From contig NZ_JAAIIH010000014.1 in NCBI RefSeq assembly GCF_012932365.1, positions 1 through 64,000 on the forward strand: a stretch of 64,000 nt of DNA, given 5' to 3'. Both the position numbers and the translations under genes were made by a program. The notes beneath the pieces are model-generated. The model made no database searches, was not told the origin of the DNA, and saw only the letters and a program-made list of their open reading frames with translations. The stretch is from Bifidobacterium moraviense (GTDB lineage: Bacteria > Actinomycetota > Actinomycetes > Actinomycetales > Bifidobacteriaceae). This document shows positions 48,129 to 57,002 of the stretch, one piece after another. Every line of letters starts with the position of its first letter. The first letter of the stretch is position 1.

Positions 48129-49006
48129 GTCCGTTTCTTGGTTTTCCTGGCGTACAGCCATGCGATCTTGCGTTCGTTCGGGTAGCTCAGCACGTCGTCC
48201 AGATCGGCGAAGTTCACCCAGATGGCGTCCTCGGCCTCGTGGTCCGGATCCCCGTCCACCGTGAGGTCCCCGCTCACGCGCCGCAGCGCATAGTGGTGCA
48301 CGAGCTTGTGCACGCGCTGGCTGGTGCCGGTGAACCAGTAGTCGATCGTCGCGATCGACTCGATCACCTCGCCCAGGATGCCGGTCTCCTCGTGCACCTC
48401 GCGCACGGCGGTCTGCTCCGGCGTCTCGCCCTTCTCGATGTGCCCCTTGGGCAGGCACCACTCCAGATGTCCGGAACGCGAATGCCGCGCGATGATCGCC
48501 ACGCGCCCGCGCTCGTCGAAGATCAGGCCGCCGGCCGAATACTCGCGCACCACCGGCAGCTCCTGCGCGTCCAGCGAGGCGAACGTGGAGGGGGTGTCCT
48601 GCGAGCGGCGCGGCGGCATCATGGCCGGCGTGGGGAATCCCGGGGCGACGAATCCCTGCGCGGAGGACGCGTTCGCGTCGCCGTCCTCCACCTCGTCCTC
48701 GCCGCGCACGACGTCGACGAGGACGTCGGGGAGCGCGAAATGGTCGCCGATGCGCTGGACGAAGGATGCGCCGTCGTCCGCGCGCGCCGCCGCGTCGTCC
48801 GCGTCCTCGCCGCGCCCGTCGTCGCCCGACGCTCCCGCGCCGCCGTCGCGCGTGCCGTGCGCGAGGCTCGGGGAGCTGGAGCTGTACAGCAGACGGTCCG
48901 GTTCCTGATGCGTGCGGGCCCGCGCGGCCAGCGGGTTTTGGGTACGGTTGCCCGCGGCATTGTTGGCGCGCGACATCATGCGCGCGAGGTCCGCGGGCGT
49001 AATCAT
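48125..49006 (-). CDS. NUDIX hydrolase
   Basis: 293 residues from the ATG at 49006. The NUDIX box is complete (GX5EX7REVHEETGI) after the strand LEWCLPKGHIEKGE. A ~140-residue Asp/Ala/Arg-rich N-terminal extension precedes the fold, longer than usual. NUDIX enzymes hydrolyse nucleoside diphosphates linked to another moiety; the substrate here is unknown. Among Actinobacteria this position upstream of the DUF6049-murJ genes is conserved. It is divergent from the CCA-adding enzyme. Confidence 0.9.
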   Translation of the reverse strand: MITPADLARMMSRANNAAGNRTQNPLAARARTHQEPDRLLYSSSSPSLAHGTRDGGAGASGDDGRGEDADDAAARADDGASFVQRIGDHFALPDVLVDVVRGEDEVEDGDANASSAQGFVAPGFPTPAMMPPRRSQDTPSTFASLDAQELPVVREYSAGGLIFDERGRVAIIARHSRSGHLEWCLPKGHIEKGETPEQTAVREVHEETGILGEVIESIATIDYWFTGTSQRVHKLVHHYALRRVSGDLTVDGDPDHEAEDAIWVNFADLDDVLSYPNERKIAWLYARKTKKRT

Positions 49007-49048
49007 GCCTTCCACCTTACTCAATCCTGTGTGCAGGTGGGGTAACGG

Positions 49049-49054
49049 TATGCT
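49049..49054 (+). promoter_or_regulatory. -10-like element for the CCA-adding enzyme
   Basis: TATGCT lies in the short gap between the divergent NUDIX start (49006) and the CCA gene. It would start transcription near 49061, giving a ~30-base leader before the GTG start. No clear -35 box is seen. Confidence 0.35.
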
Positions 49055-49091
49055 GGTATGCGCACAGAAAAACGGCCGTGAAAGGGTGCGC

Positions 49092-50510
49092 GTGGATTTC
49101 GAAGTCTGGCCTGAGGCCATCGAATTGGGACGAATGTTCGCCGAACAGGGGTACGAGCTCGCCTTGGTGGGCGGGCCGGTGCGCGATCTGCTGCTGCGCC
49201 GCGCGTCCCATGATCTGGATTTCTGCTCGTCCGCGCGTCCCGAGCAGTTCGAGCCGATCCTGCGCCGCTGGGGGCACGACGGCTTCTGGGACATGGGCCG
49301 CAAGTTCGGCACGCTGGGCGCCATGCGCCGCCGCCCGGACGGCACCGAGGTCAAGGTGGAGGTCACCACCTACCGCTCCGATTCGTACACGCCGGACTCG
49401 CGCAAGCCCGAGGTCAACTACGGCGACAGCCTCGAAGGCGACCTGTCGCGCCGTGACTTCACCGTCAACGCGATGGCCCTGCGCGTGCCGCAGCTCGACT
49501 TCGTGGACCCGTTCGGCGGCGCGTCGGACCTCGCCAAGGGCGTGCTGCGCACGCCGGTGAGCCCCGAGCAGTCGTTCGACGACGATCCGCTGCGCATGAT
49601 GCGCGCCGTGCGCTTCGTGGCGCAGCTCGGATTCCGCATCGAGCCGGAGACCGCCGAGGCGATCACGCGCATGGCCGACCGCATCGACATCGTCTCCGCC
49701 GAGCGCGTGCGCGACGAGATCACCAAGATGCTGCTGTCCGACCGTCCGCGCGCCGGCGTGGAGGCGCTCGTGGAGTCCGGTCTCGCCGACCGCGTCTTCC
49801 CCGAGATCCCCGCGCTGCAGCTGGAGCTGGACGAGCATCACCGCCACAAGGACGTCTTCGAGCACACGATGATCGTGCTCGACCGCGCCGTCGCGCTGGA
49901 GACCGGCCCCGACGGCCCGGTGCCCGCCCCCGACCTCACGCTGCGCTTGGCCGCGCTCATGCACGACATCGGCAAGCCCAGGACCCGTCGCTTCGAGGCG
50001 GGCGGCAAGGTCAGCTTCCACCATCACGACGCCGTGGGCGCCAAGCTCACGCGCAAGCGGCTCAAGGCGCTGCGCTTCGACCATCACATCGTGGACGACG
50101 TCAGCGAGCTCGTGAACCTGCACCTGCGCTTCCACGGCTACGTGGACGAGCCGTGGACCGACTCCGCCGTGCGCCGCTACGTCAAGGACTCCGGCCACCT
50201 CTACGAGCGTCTCAACCGGCTCACACGCGCCGACGCGACCACGCAGAACAAGCGCAAGGCGCACATCTTCGCCGCCGCCATGGATGAGATGGAGCAGCGC
50301 GTCAAGGACCTCAAGGAGAAGGAGGACTTCGACGCGATCCGCCCGGACGTGGACGGCAACGAGATCATGGAGCTGCTGGGCATCGCGCCCGGCCCCGAGG
50401 TCGGCCGCGCCTACAAGCACATGCTCGAATACCGTCTCGATAACGGCCCGGTGGAGCACGACGTGGCCGTGGCCGAGCTCAAGCGCTGGTACGCCGAGCA
50501 GCAGGCCTAG
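49092..50510 (+). CDS. cca: CCA tRNA nucleotidyltransferase with HD domain
   Basis: 472 residues from a GTG at 49092 preceded by GAAAGGGTGCGC; an ATG at 49050 would add 14 but overlaps the probable promoter. It adds or repairs the 3' CCA of tRNAs. The nucleotidyltransferase signature is LVGGPVRDLLLRR then HDLDF. RRDFTVNAMAL and DPLRMMRAVRFVAQLGF are the usual neck motifs. An HD hydrolase domain (LMHDIGKP, HHHDAVGAK) is fused at the C-terminus. Its stop lies 17 bases from the convergent LytR_C gene. Confidence 0.93.
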   Translation: MDFEVWPEAIELGRMFAEQGYELALVGGPVRDLLLRRASHDLDFCSSARPEQFEPILRRWGHDGFWDMGRKFGTLGAMRRRPDGTEVKVEVTTYRSDSYTPDSRKPEVNYGDSLEGDLSRRDFTVNAMALRVPQLDFVDPFGGASDLAKGVLRTPVSPEQSFDDDPLRMMRAVRFVAQLGFRIEPETAEAITRMADRIDIVSAERVRDEITKMLLSDRPRAGVEALVESGLADRVFPEIPALQLELDEHHRHKDVFEHTMIVLDRAVALETGPDGPVPAPDLTLRLAALMHDIGKPRTRRFEAGGKVSFHHHDAVGAKLTRKRLKALRFDHHIVDDVSELVNLHLRFHGYVDEPWTDSAVRRYVKDSGHLYERLNRLTRADATTQNKRKAHIFAAAMDEMEQRVKDLKEKEDFDAIRPDVDGNEIMELLGIAPGPEVGRAYKHMLEYRLDNGPVEHDVAVAELKRWYAEQQA

Positions 50511-50527
50511 CCGCCACCTCGCCGGCG

Positions 50528-51238
50528 CTACTGGGCGGAGGAGCTGGGCTGCGCGGTGGAGGCCGCGTCGCCGTCGCCGGACTGCTCGTCCGAGGCCTTG
50601 GTGAGCTCCAGCGTGGCGGGGACGTCGGTCATCTGGTCGGCCGCCACGCAGCCCTCGATGTTCGCGAGCTTCGAATCCGCGGTGGTGGAGGGGTCGTCTC
50701 TGTCCTTGAGGTTCTTGAACGTGGAGCCGATCACCACGTCGATGCTCTTGTTGCCGCTGCCGTCGTTGCCGCGCGCGTCCATCTGCAGGATCGCGTCGGT
50801 GAACAGCGAGCCGAGCGTGTAGGCCTCCGGGATGGCGTCCTTGCCGAAGTAGATGGTGGTGCGCTCGATGCTGCGGCCCAGGTTGTCCACCGTGGCCGTG
50901 TTGTACTTGCGGATCTTCAGCTCGTCGCGCACGGCGCCGGCGAGTCCGCGCTGGTTGGTGCCGTTGAGCACGCGCACGCTGATCTGCGAGGCGTCGATGC
51001 GGGTGCCGTCGTAGTCCGCGCCGTTGTACTGCGCGGGCAGGCAGGGCGCGGTCACGCCGTAGTTCGGCAGGGACTTGACGTTGCGCTTGGACCATCCGAT
51101 CACGCCGTAGAACGTGAGCAGCGAGAGCACCGTGGCCACCACCAGCGTGGTGATCGCGATCGAGAACACGAGCTTCTGCCGGTTGCGCACAAAGGTCCTG
51201 CGCGCCTCTCGCTCGTCATAACCCTGGGGGATCGTCAT
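50528..51238 (-). CDS. LytR_C domain membrane protein
   Basis: 236 residues. One transmembrane helix (LVFSIAITTLVVATVLSLLTFYG, residues about 22-44) is followed by an extracellular LytR_C domain (ISVRVLNGTNQRGLAGAVRDEL to the strand VVIGSTFKNL). The tail is Ser/Ala/Gln-rich. Standalone LytR_C proteins occur in Actinobacteria beside cell-wall genes; their activity is unknown. It is the last gene of the operon rpf-ksgA-ispE-LytR_C and starts 31 bases after ispE. Confidence 0.85.
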   Translation of the reverse strand: MTIPQGYDEREARRTFVRNRQKLVFSIAITTLVVATVLSLLTFYGVIGWSKRNVKSLPNYGVTAPCLPAQYNGADYDGTRIDASQISVRVLNGTNQRGLAGAVRDELKIRKYNTATVDNLGRSIERTTIYFGKDAIPEAYTLGSLFTDAILQMDARGNDGSGNKSIDVVIGSTFKNLKDRDDPSTTADSKLANIEGCVAADQMTDVPATLELTKASDEQSGDGDAASTAQPSSSAQ

Positions 51239-51269
51239 GGTTCCGCCTTCCGCCTATGCTCTCCATACT

Positions 51270-52268
51270 CTATCGGTTCAAGCTGACCGGGGACGTCGTC
51301 CTCGAGGGCGACGCCGTCCGCCGCCCGTCCATCGCGCGGACGCCGGCGGCCCCGGTGACGCTGATGACGCGCATCGCGGGGCGCGCGGGGGCGTCGGCGG
51401 CGATGACGCGATCCACGGCGCCGGTCTGGCGCCAGTCCCGCTCGATCGTGCGGCGGACCTCGTCGCCGGGCGCGCACGCCACCACGGACGGGCCGGAACC
51501 GGAGACGAACGCCATCGTGGCGCCCGCGGCGAGCGCGGTCTCGATGGCCAGCGCGGATCGCGGATGCAGGTCCAGCGCGGCGCGCTGCAGATCGTTGACG
51601 TGCTCCGGGTCCGCGCCCAGCTCGTCGAAGCGACGGTACACGTCCGGCGTGTGCAGCTCGTCCGCGTAGGCGCCGATGAGCATGCGCCCGGTGAGGCCGC
51701 GCGCCCGCAGCCGCGCGATCTGCTCGTCGTCGGCGTCCAACGGTTCGATGATCTGCCCGAATCCCGAGCCGTGCGCGAACCCGCCGCGCAGACAGAACGG
51801 CATGTCCGCGCCGAGACCAGCCGCCACGGGCTCCAGCCGTTCGATCGGCCAGCGCAGGCCCCACAGCTCGTTGAGCGCCAGCAGCGTGCCGGCCGCGTCG
51901 GCCGAGCCGCCGCCCAGTCCCGCGCCCACGGGGATGCGCTTGCTCAGCGTGATGGCCACGTCCGGCTCGTTGCCGCTGGCCTCGGCGAGCGCGTACAGGG
52001 CGCGCACGGCGTGGTTGCGGCGCATGTCGGCGGCGCCGGCGGACCCGGTGGCCAGGTCGCCCAGATGTCGGCCGGCCATGTCCAACGAGAACCCGGCGCC
52101 GGGCGTCTTGCGCGTCACGGTGACGGTGTCGGTCACGCCCACGCCGCAGTAGATGGTGTCCAGCGCGTGCCGGCCACCCCATTCGGGGTGCGTGCGGCCC
52201 ACGCGCAGCACGAGGTTGGTCTTGGCGGGCACGTCCACGGTGACGGCCGCGGCCGTTGCGGGCGTCAT
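51270..52268 (-). CDS. ispE: 4-diphosphocytidyl-2-C-methyl-D-erythritol kinase IspE
   Basis: 332 residues from the ATG at 52268 that overlaps the ksgA stop (ATGA). It is a GHMP kinase of the MEP isoprenoid pathway. The ATP motif is PVGAGLGGGSADAAG, the substrate-binding start is VDVPAKTNLVLRVG, and FVSGSGPSVVA is the C-terminal GHMP motif. The C-terminal ~35 residues (after MRVISVTGAAG) are extra. rsmA-ispE coupling is widely conserved. Confidence 0.94.
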   Translation of the reverse strand: MTPATAAAVTVDVPAKTNLVLRVGRTHPEWGGRHALDTIYCGVGVTDTVTVTRKTPGAGFSLDMAGRHLGDLATGSAGAADMRRNHAVRALYALAEASGNEPDVAITLSKRIPVGAGLGGGSADAAGTLLALNELWGLRWPIERLEPVAAGLGADMPFCLRGGFAHGSGFGQIIEPLDADDEQIARLRARGLTGRMLIGAYADELHTPDVYRRFDELGADPEHVNDLQRAALDLHPRSALAIETALAAGATMAFVSGSGPSVVACAPGDEVRRTIERDWRQTGAVDRVIAADAPARPAMRVISVTGAAGVRAMDGRRTASPSRTTSPVSLNR

Positions 52269-53212
52269 GCGATCGCCTCGGAGTCGGTAGTGGGGTGCGC
52301 GTCGGCGGAGCCATCCGCATCCGCGTCGCGCGAGAACCGCGTCGCCCGCGCCAGCGCCACGAAGTCGTCGATGACCAGCGTCTCGCCGCGGCGCGTGGGG
52401 TCGATGCCGGCCGCCGCGAACGCCTCGGGCGTCGCGAGCTTCTTCAGCGCCGCGTGCAGGGTCTTGCGCCGCTGCCCGAACGCCGCGTCGATCAGGCGGA
52501 ACGTCTCCTCGCGCAGCGCCGGGTCGAACCGGTCGCGCCGCGTGAAGCGCACCAGCGCGGAGTCCACGTTGGGCGCCGGCCAGAACACGTTGCGTCCGAT
52601 CACGCCCGCGCGCTCGGCGTCGCCGTACCAGGCGAGCTTCACGCTGGGCGCGCCGTAGATCTTGGAGCCGGGCGTGGCGGAGAGGCGGTCGGCCACCTCC
52701 TTCTGCACCATCACCAGGAAGCCGTCCAGGTTCGCGAAGCGCTCCAGCAGGGTGAGCACGATCGGTGTGGCCACGTTGTACGGCAGGTTCGCCACCAGAC
52801 GGAACGGGCGGCCGTCGGCGAAGCGCGGCAGATCCGCGGGCGTGACGGTCAGTGCGTCGTGCAGCACCACGCCGAAGCGCTCGGGCGTGGCGGCCTCGGG
52901 CATGAATTCGGCGATGGTGTCCGGCAGGCGCTCGGCCAGCGGCGGGTCGATCTCCACGGCGGTCATCGAGGCGCCGGTCTCCAGGATCGCCAGCGTGAGC
53001 GAGCCGAGGCCCGGACCCACCTCGAGCACGCGGGAGTCGGCGCCGATGCCCGCCTCGCGCACGATGCGGCGTACCGTACCGGGGTCGATGACGAAGTTCT
53101 GCCCGAACTTCTTGGTGGGGCTCACGCCGGCTGCGGCGGCGATGCGGCGGATGTCGGCCGCGCCGAGCAGACGGCCTGCGGTTGCCGGGTCGGCGGCTGC
53201 GGTTGCTTCCAT
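52265..53212 (-). CDS. rsmA: 16S rRNA dimethyladenosine transferase RsmA (KsgA)
   Basis: 315 residues from the ATG at 53212, preceded by CACGGAGAACAGC. It dimethylates A1518 and A1519 of 16S rRNA. KKFGQNFVIDPGTV begins the core, LEVGPGLGSLTLAIL binds SAM, and NLPYNVATP is the catalytic motif. A C-terminal ~25-residue Asp/Ala tail is extra. It follows the Rpf-like gene by 80 bases, as in Mycobacterium (rpfB-ksgA-ispE). Confidence 0.95.
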   Translation of the reverse strand: MEATAAADPATAGRLLGAADIRRIAAAAGVSPTKKFGQNFVIDPGTVRRIVREAGIGADSRVLEVGPGLGSLTLAILETGASMTAVEIDPPLAERLPDTIAEFMPEAATPERFGVVLHDALTVTPADLPRFADGRPFRLVANLPYNVATPIVLTLLERFANLDGFLVMVQKEVADRLSATPGSKIYGAPSVKLAWYGDAERAGVIGRNVFWPAPNVDSALVRFTRRDRFDPALREETFRLIDAAFGQRRKTLHAALKKLATPEAFAAAGIDPTRRGETLVIDDFVALARATRFSRDADADGSADAHPTTDSEAIA

Positions 53213-53292
53213 GCTGTTCTCCGTGGTGTGCGTCTGAGTGGTGTGCGTCGTGTGTGCGTGCGCGCTCGCGTGCGCGTCGGGGTGCCCGGGCA

Positions 53293-54954
53293 TCAGTACC
53301 AGCCCTGCTTCTGCCAGATGGCCCACGCCTTGGTGGGCGAGCCGTAGCGCTGCGCGATGTACTTGAGGCCCCAGTCGATCTGCACCGCGCCGTCGTCCTG
53401 CCAGCCGTAGCCCATCTTCTGGCCGGGCAGCGACTGCGGGATGCCGTACGCGGACGACGACGGGTTGTCCGCGGACCATCTCCAGCCGGATTCCTTGGTC
53501 CACATCGTCTCCAGCGCGTCCCATTCGGCGCCGGTCCATCCGCGCTGCGCCGCCGCGCCGCGCGCGTACGCCTTGGCCTGCGCCACGGTGGGGTGCCACA
53601 GGCGCGCGTCCGACTGCGGGATGCGGTTGTGCTGCTCCCACCAGTTCTCCAGTTCCTCGCGCGAGAGGCCGCTGGGCGGGGTGTCCGAGTCGGAGGAGTT
53701 GTTGTTGCCGCTGTTCGAGCCGCTGCCGCTGTTCGAGTTGTTCGATCCCGAGTTGTTCGAGTTGCCCGAGTTGTTGTTCGTCGGCTTGCTGGTGGGCGTG
53801 GACGGCTGCGTGCTGGGCTTCTGCGTGGTGGGCGTATCGCTCGGCGTGGTGGCGTTGTCCGTGGGCTTGCTCGTCTGCGTGTTCGGGGTGTTCGAGGGGG
53901 CGTTCGACGGTGCCGGCGTGGTGGCGTCCTGCGTGGGCGTCTGCGTGGACGGGGTGTTCGATGGCGTGTTCGATGTCGCGCCGCCGTTCGTGCCGTTCGA
54001 GGCGTTCGATCCGCCGTTGGCCGCGCCACCGTCGGTCGCGTTGCCGTCGCCGTTGGCCGCGCTGCCGCCGTCGTTCGACGTGTCGCCGTCGGATGCGGGC
54101 GCGTCCGGCCCCACCGCGATCACCGTGTCGATGGACAGCTTGGTGACGGTGGTCGAGACGAGCGTCTCGCTCTCCACCACGCCGTCCACGAACGTCGCGT
54201 CGTACGTCTCCAGCTGTTCGCCGTCCTCGCCGACCTGCCGCACCTCGGTCTGTCCGGGCGCCAGATTGCTGTCGATCACGGTCTGCGTGCCGTGGGGGAT
54301 GGCGGAGGTCTTGGTGGTCTGGCCGTGCGTGACGCGTTTGACGCGCAGGATCGTCTCGTCGCCGTTCCTTTCGACGCTGACGCGGTCCTCCTTGCCGAGC
54401 GTGATGCCCTGCGAATCGAGGATCGACGCCGCGGGCAGCTTGCCGTCCGGGGCCACGGTGGTCCTGCCGTCGGCGATCACCGTGACCGGGCCGGACTGGT
54501 TGATCACGAATCCGCCGGTCAGCTGGTTGTACACGTTCTTGATGTCCACGGTCACCTTGGCCGCGTCCGCCTCGCTGCTCTCGAAGAAGCCGAGCAGCTG
54601 GTCCGCGCTGGTGGCCACCGTCCAGAACGGCACCTCGGTGCCGTCGATCACGATCGTCGTCTGGAACGCCGAGCGCACGGTCACCACGTCGTTGTTCATC
54701 AGCGCGTCCGTGCCGGAGACGGACTGCACCAGATCGTGGGTCTTCACGTCCACGCCCTGCTCTGCGAGCAGACGGTCCACGCTCATCGCGTAGGTGGTGA
54801 CGGTGGTGACGTTGCCGTTCACGTCCAGCGCCACGGCCTTGCGCGCGCCCACGCCGAACCCCAGCACGCTCGACGCCATCACCGCGGCGACGCATGCGGC
54901 CACGCGCATCCTGCGGCGCATCACGAACCGCTGCGGTGTCCAACGACGTGCCAT
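53293..54954 (-). CDS. Resuscitation-promoting-factor-like muralytic protein (DUF348-G5-transglycosylase)
   Basis: 553 residues from the ATG at 54954, preceded by CAGGAGGGTTC. The signal-anchor is MRVAACVAAVMASSVLGFGV. Two or three DUF348 repeats follow (MSVDRLLAEQGVDVKTHDL; TVATSADQLLGFF; AASILDSQGITLG), then a G5 domain and a ~150-residue Ser/Asn/Thr/Pro-rich linker. The C-terminal domain has the catalytic-type Glu in TMWTKESGWRWSADNPSSSA and ends WAIWQKQGWY, like the bifidobacterial transglycosylase/Rpf fold. It probably cleaves peptidoglycan outside the cell. It heads the ksgA-ispE operon. Confidence 0.87.
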   Translation of the reverse strand: MARRWTPQRFVMRRRMRVAACVAAVMASSVLGFGVGARKAVALDVNGNVTTVTTYAMSVDRLLAEQGVDVKTHDLVQSVSGTDALMNNDVVTVRSAFQTTIVIDGTEVPFWTVATSADQLLGFFESSEADAAKVTVDIKNVYNQLTGGFVINQSGPVTVIADGRTTVAPDGKLPAASILDSQGITLGKEDRVSVERNGDETILRVKRVTHGQTTKTSAIPHGTQTVIDSNLAPGQTEVRQVGEDGEQLETYDATFVDGVVESETLVSTTVTKLSIDTVIAVGPDAPASDGDTSNDGGSAANGDGNATDGGAANGGSNASNGTNGGATSNTPSNTPSTQTPTQDATTPAPSNAPSNTPNTQTSKPTDNATTPSDTPTTQKPSTQPSTPTSKPTNNNSGNSNNSGSNNSNSGSGSNSGNNNSSDSDTPPSGLSREELENWWEQHNRIPQSDARLWHPTVAQAKAYARGAAAQRGWTGAEWDALETMWTKESGWRWSADNPSSSAYGIPQSLPGQKMGYGWQDDGAVQIDWGLKYIAQRYGSPTKAWAIWQKQGWY

Positions 54955-55065
54955 GAACCCTCCTGACTGCTGTACTGCGCCCGATTGTAACGACGGGTCC
55001 GCCTGCGGCGTCCCGGCCCGGTGCTTTATGCCACCAACTCCCACAATTCGCGCGGTTCGCGTGCT

Positions 55066-55200
55066 GCCGTGCGTCGTGCGTCGTGCGCCGTCATGCGCCC
55101 TCGTGCGCTGTCCGTCGTGCGTCGTCCGCCCTCGTGCGCCGTTGTGCGTCGTTGTGCGCTGTGCGTCGTGCGCTACCGTGCGTCGTTCGCCTTCATGCGT
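55066..55200. repeat. Low-complexity GTGCGTCGT-type tract
   Basis: About 130 bases of imperfect GTGCGTCGT/GTGCGCC-type repeats lie upstream of the Rpf-like gene. I see no gene in 54955-55493; the tract is followed by the palindromic element and by a second tandem tract. Confidence 0.55.
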
Positions 55201-55226
55201 CATCATCCGTGATCGCCACGTCCATT

Positions 55227-55346
55227 CTGCCGATCCTTGGCACGCCAATCGCAAGGATCGGCAGATATGCGCTTTCAGAGGGCCGTAGAGGCCTCTATGA
55301 ACGTAATTCTGCCAACTCTCGCGATTCGCGTGCCAAGGATCGGCAG
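55227..55346. repeat. ~120-base imperfect palindrome with GGCAGATAT cores
   Basis: CTGCCGATCCTTGGCACG (55227-55244) is a perfect 18-base inverted match to 55329-55346. Between them are GATCGGCAGATATGCGC and a central AGAGGGCC...GGCCTCT dyad. The GGCAGATAT core also occurs in the element at 6371-6587, so the two may belong to one family. Confidence 0.7.
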
Positions 55347-55386
55347 ATATGCACACAGGGCGTGCTTTACTGAGGTGCGCGGCGCG

Positions 55387-55477
55387 GGAGCGGGATGCAC
55401 GGAGCAGAATCACGGGGCAGGATGCACGGAGCAGGATACGCGAGGCAGGATGCGCGGAGCGGGATCGCGGGGCAAGG
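55387..55477. repeat. Tandem GGAGC(A/G)GGATGC(A/G)C units
   Basis: Seven imperfect units of 13-14 bases lie between the palindrome and the small RNA terminator. The motif GGGCAGGATCG recurs at 62037-62075 in a different gap. There is no support for a coding role. Confidence 0.6.
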
Positions 55478-55493
55478 GCGAAGAAGGATAAAG

Positions 55494-55622
55494 AAAAAGG
55501 GGGCGGGAGAGAAGGGGATGGTCCCGCCCCCTATGGCAGGGGTGGTTGGGGGAACGCCCTGCCTCAAACCAGAAGCCGTAGTTGGGGGGGAAGGCTCCTG
55601 GGTAACTTACTCAAGAGAAGTG
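55494..55622 (-). ncRNA. Candidate 6C small RNA
   Basis: Read on the minus strand, three hairpins follow one another: AGGAGCC...GGCTTCT (55599-55571), whose loop holds seven consecutive C; GGCAGGG...CCCTGCC (55563-55535), whose loop holds five C; and a terminator AGGGGGCGGGA...TCCCGCCCCCT (55532-55498) followed by TTTTT. Its loop holds four C. TACACT (55637-55632) or TATAAA (55632-55627) is a candidate -10, giving a start near 55620. Tandem hairpins with C-run loops define the actinobacterial 6C RNA, proposed to bind Shine-Dalgarno-like G-rich targets. It follows tRNA-Thr by ~65 bases. Confidence 0.72.
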
Positions 55623-55688
55623 TTCATTTATAGTGTAGCGGCGGCATGTATCCGCATGCGTCCGCCACATGGCGCCGTTTCGCGTCCG

Positions 55689-55762
55689 AGCCTCCTGTCG
55701 GGATCGAACCGACGACCTGCCGCTTACAAGGCGGCCGCTCTGGCCATCTGAGCTAAGGAGGC
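55689..55762 (-). tRNA. tRNA-Thr (anticodon UGU)
   Basis: A 74-base cloverleaf. The acceptor stem is GCCTCCT with AGGAGGC and the discriminator is U. The D arm starts TAGCTCAGATGG. The anticodon stem is GCCGC with GCGGC, and the loop is CTTGTAA, so the anticodon is UGU, reading Thr ACA. The T arm has GGTTCGATCC. CCA is not encoded. It is followed by the candidate 6C RNA on the same strand. Confidence 0.96.
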
Positions 55763-56009
55763 TTGCCGGCGTCGAACGCCGAACGAGTGACTAGCATATC
55801 CCGATGGCCGGAAATCCGCTAATCGACCGCCTCCCTGATCGGTCCCGGACCGAAGTCCGATGCCATTATGCGCGCTTTGGCTGAAAACGATATACCCCCG
55901 CGCGTCGCGTCGGGAATCCAATCGGGAATCCAAGGCCGATCGAGGCCGATCCGAGGTCGTTCCGAAGCGTCGCGCGGAGGCGTATCGCGAAAGATCAGAG
56001 GCGCGGAGC

Positions 56010-57002
56010 TCAGGACGCCGGGTACAGCGCCTTGCCGTCGGCGCCGATCGAGGGCAGCGTGGACGTGCCCACCTGCGACTCCTCCAGACCGATCGCCTTG
56101 AGCAGGCCCTGCGCCAGCGTGGTGGAGCTGTCCATCGAGTTCCAGTCCCAGAACGTGCCGTTGATCGTGACGATCGGCGTGGACACCTTGCCCTTGAGCG
56201 AGCCGGAGACGTTCTCCAGATCCTGGCGGTTGATGGTCACCTGCGTCTCCGCGGCGAGCCAGTCGTTGTACTTGCCGTCGCTGATCGTCCTGGCCAGCTC
56301 CTCGCTCACGCCGGCCTTGATGGCCTGCTGCTGGATCTGCTCGTCGGACGTGGCCACGTAGGAGGAGCCCTCCTGCGGCTGGAAGTCCTCGGCGTACAGG
56401 TTGGAGATGAAGGCGAGCAGATGCTCCGGGTCCTGCTCGGCCACGTTGATCACGGCGCCGGCCGCGCGCGTGGAGTAGTTGTCCGTGGAGTAGCGGTCCA
56501 TGAAGGAGAGCGGGTGCACCTCGAGGTTGATCTGCCCGGACTGCACCAGCTGCGTGGTGGTGGAGCCGGTGCTGCGTTCCATGTTGCCGCAGCCGGGGCA
56601 GATGAAGTCCATGTAGAACTCCACGGTGGGCACGCCCTCCACGGGCTTGTTGATGCCGTCCTTGGAGATCAGGAATCCGTAGTCGTCCGTGGCGCTGGCG
56701 GGCTTCACGGCCACCTTCTCCACGTCGCTCCTGAGCGCGGCGGTGTCCACCGGACGGGTCCTCCACCAGATCACGCCGGCCACCACGGCCACGATCACCA
56801 CGATCACGGCCACCACCGTGGCGCCGAGGATGGTCTGCTGACGGCGTTCGCGCGCCGCCTGCTCCGCGCGTGCCTGGGCCTGTGCGGCCTCCGCGGCCTG
56901 ACGCTCCGCGCGCGTGCGCGGCTTCTGGCGCTGCTGGGGCTGCTGCTGCGGCTGCTCCCACGATTGCTGGGCGGAGGGCCTGTTCTTCTTTGCCTTTGCC
57001 AT
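56010..57002 (-). CDS. DsbA-family thiol-disulfide protein with membrane anchor
   Basis: 330 residues. The first ~55 residues are a Gln/Ala/Arg-rich cytoplasmic segment, followed by one transmembrane helix (about 58-82). A thioredoxin-like fold then begins, with the active site in DFICPGCGNME (CPGC). The helical insertion of DsbA and the cis-Pro loop (STPIVTINGTFW) are present. It probably forms or isomerises disulfides outside the membrane, as MdbA-like proteins do in Actinobacteria. The window has no DsbB or VKOR partner. The 247-base gap to the tRNA holds no gene. Confidence 0.9.
   Translation of the reverse strand: MAKAKKNRPSAQQSWEQPQQQPQQRQKPRTRAERQAAEAAQAQARAEQAARERRQQTILGATVVAVIVVIVAVVAGVIWWRTRPVDTAALRSDVEKVAVKPASATDDYGFLISKDGINKPVEGVPTVEFYMDFICPGCGNMERSTGSTTTQLVQSGQINLEVHPLSFMDRYSTDNYSTRAAGAVINVAEQDPEHLLAFISNLYAEDFQPQEGSSYVATSDEQIQQQAIKAGVSEELARTISDGKYNDWLAAETQVTINRQDLENVSGSLKGKVSTPIVTINGTFWDWNSMDSSTTLAQGLLKAIGLEESQVGTSTLPSIGADGKALYPAS

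Noticed and set aside
48912-49091. N-terminal extension of the CCA enzyme
   Set aside because: It overlaps the divergent NUDIX start and a -10-like box; the GTG at 49092 has an adjacent GAAAGGG and matches the usual family start.
55066-55200. GTGCGTCGT tract as a coding minisatellite
   Set aside because: The units vary in length and no frame gives a consistent peptide or start site.
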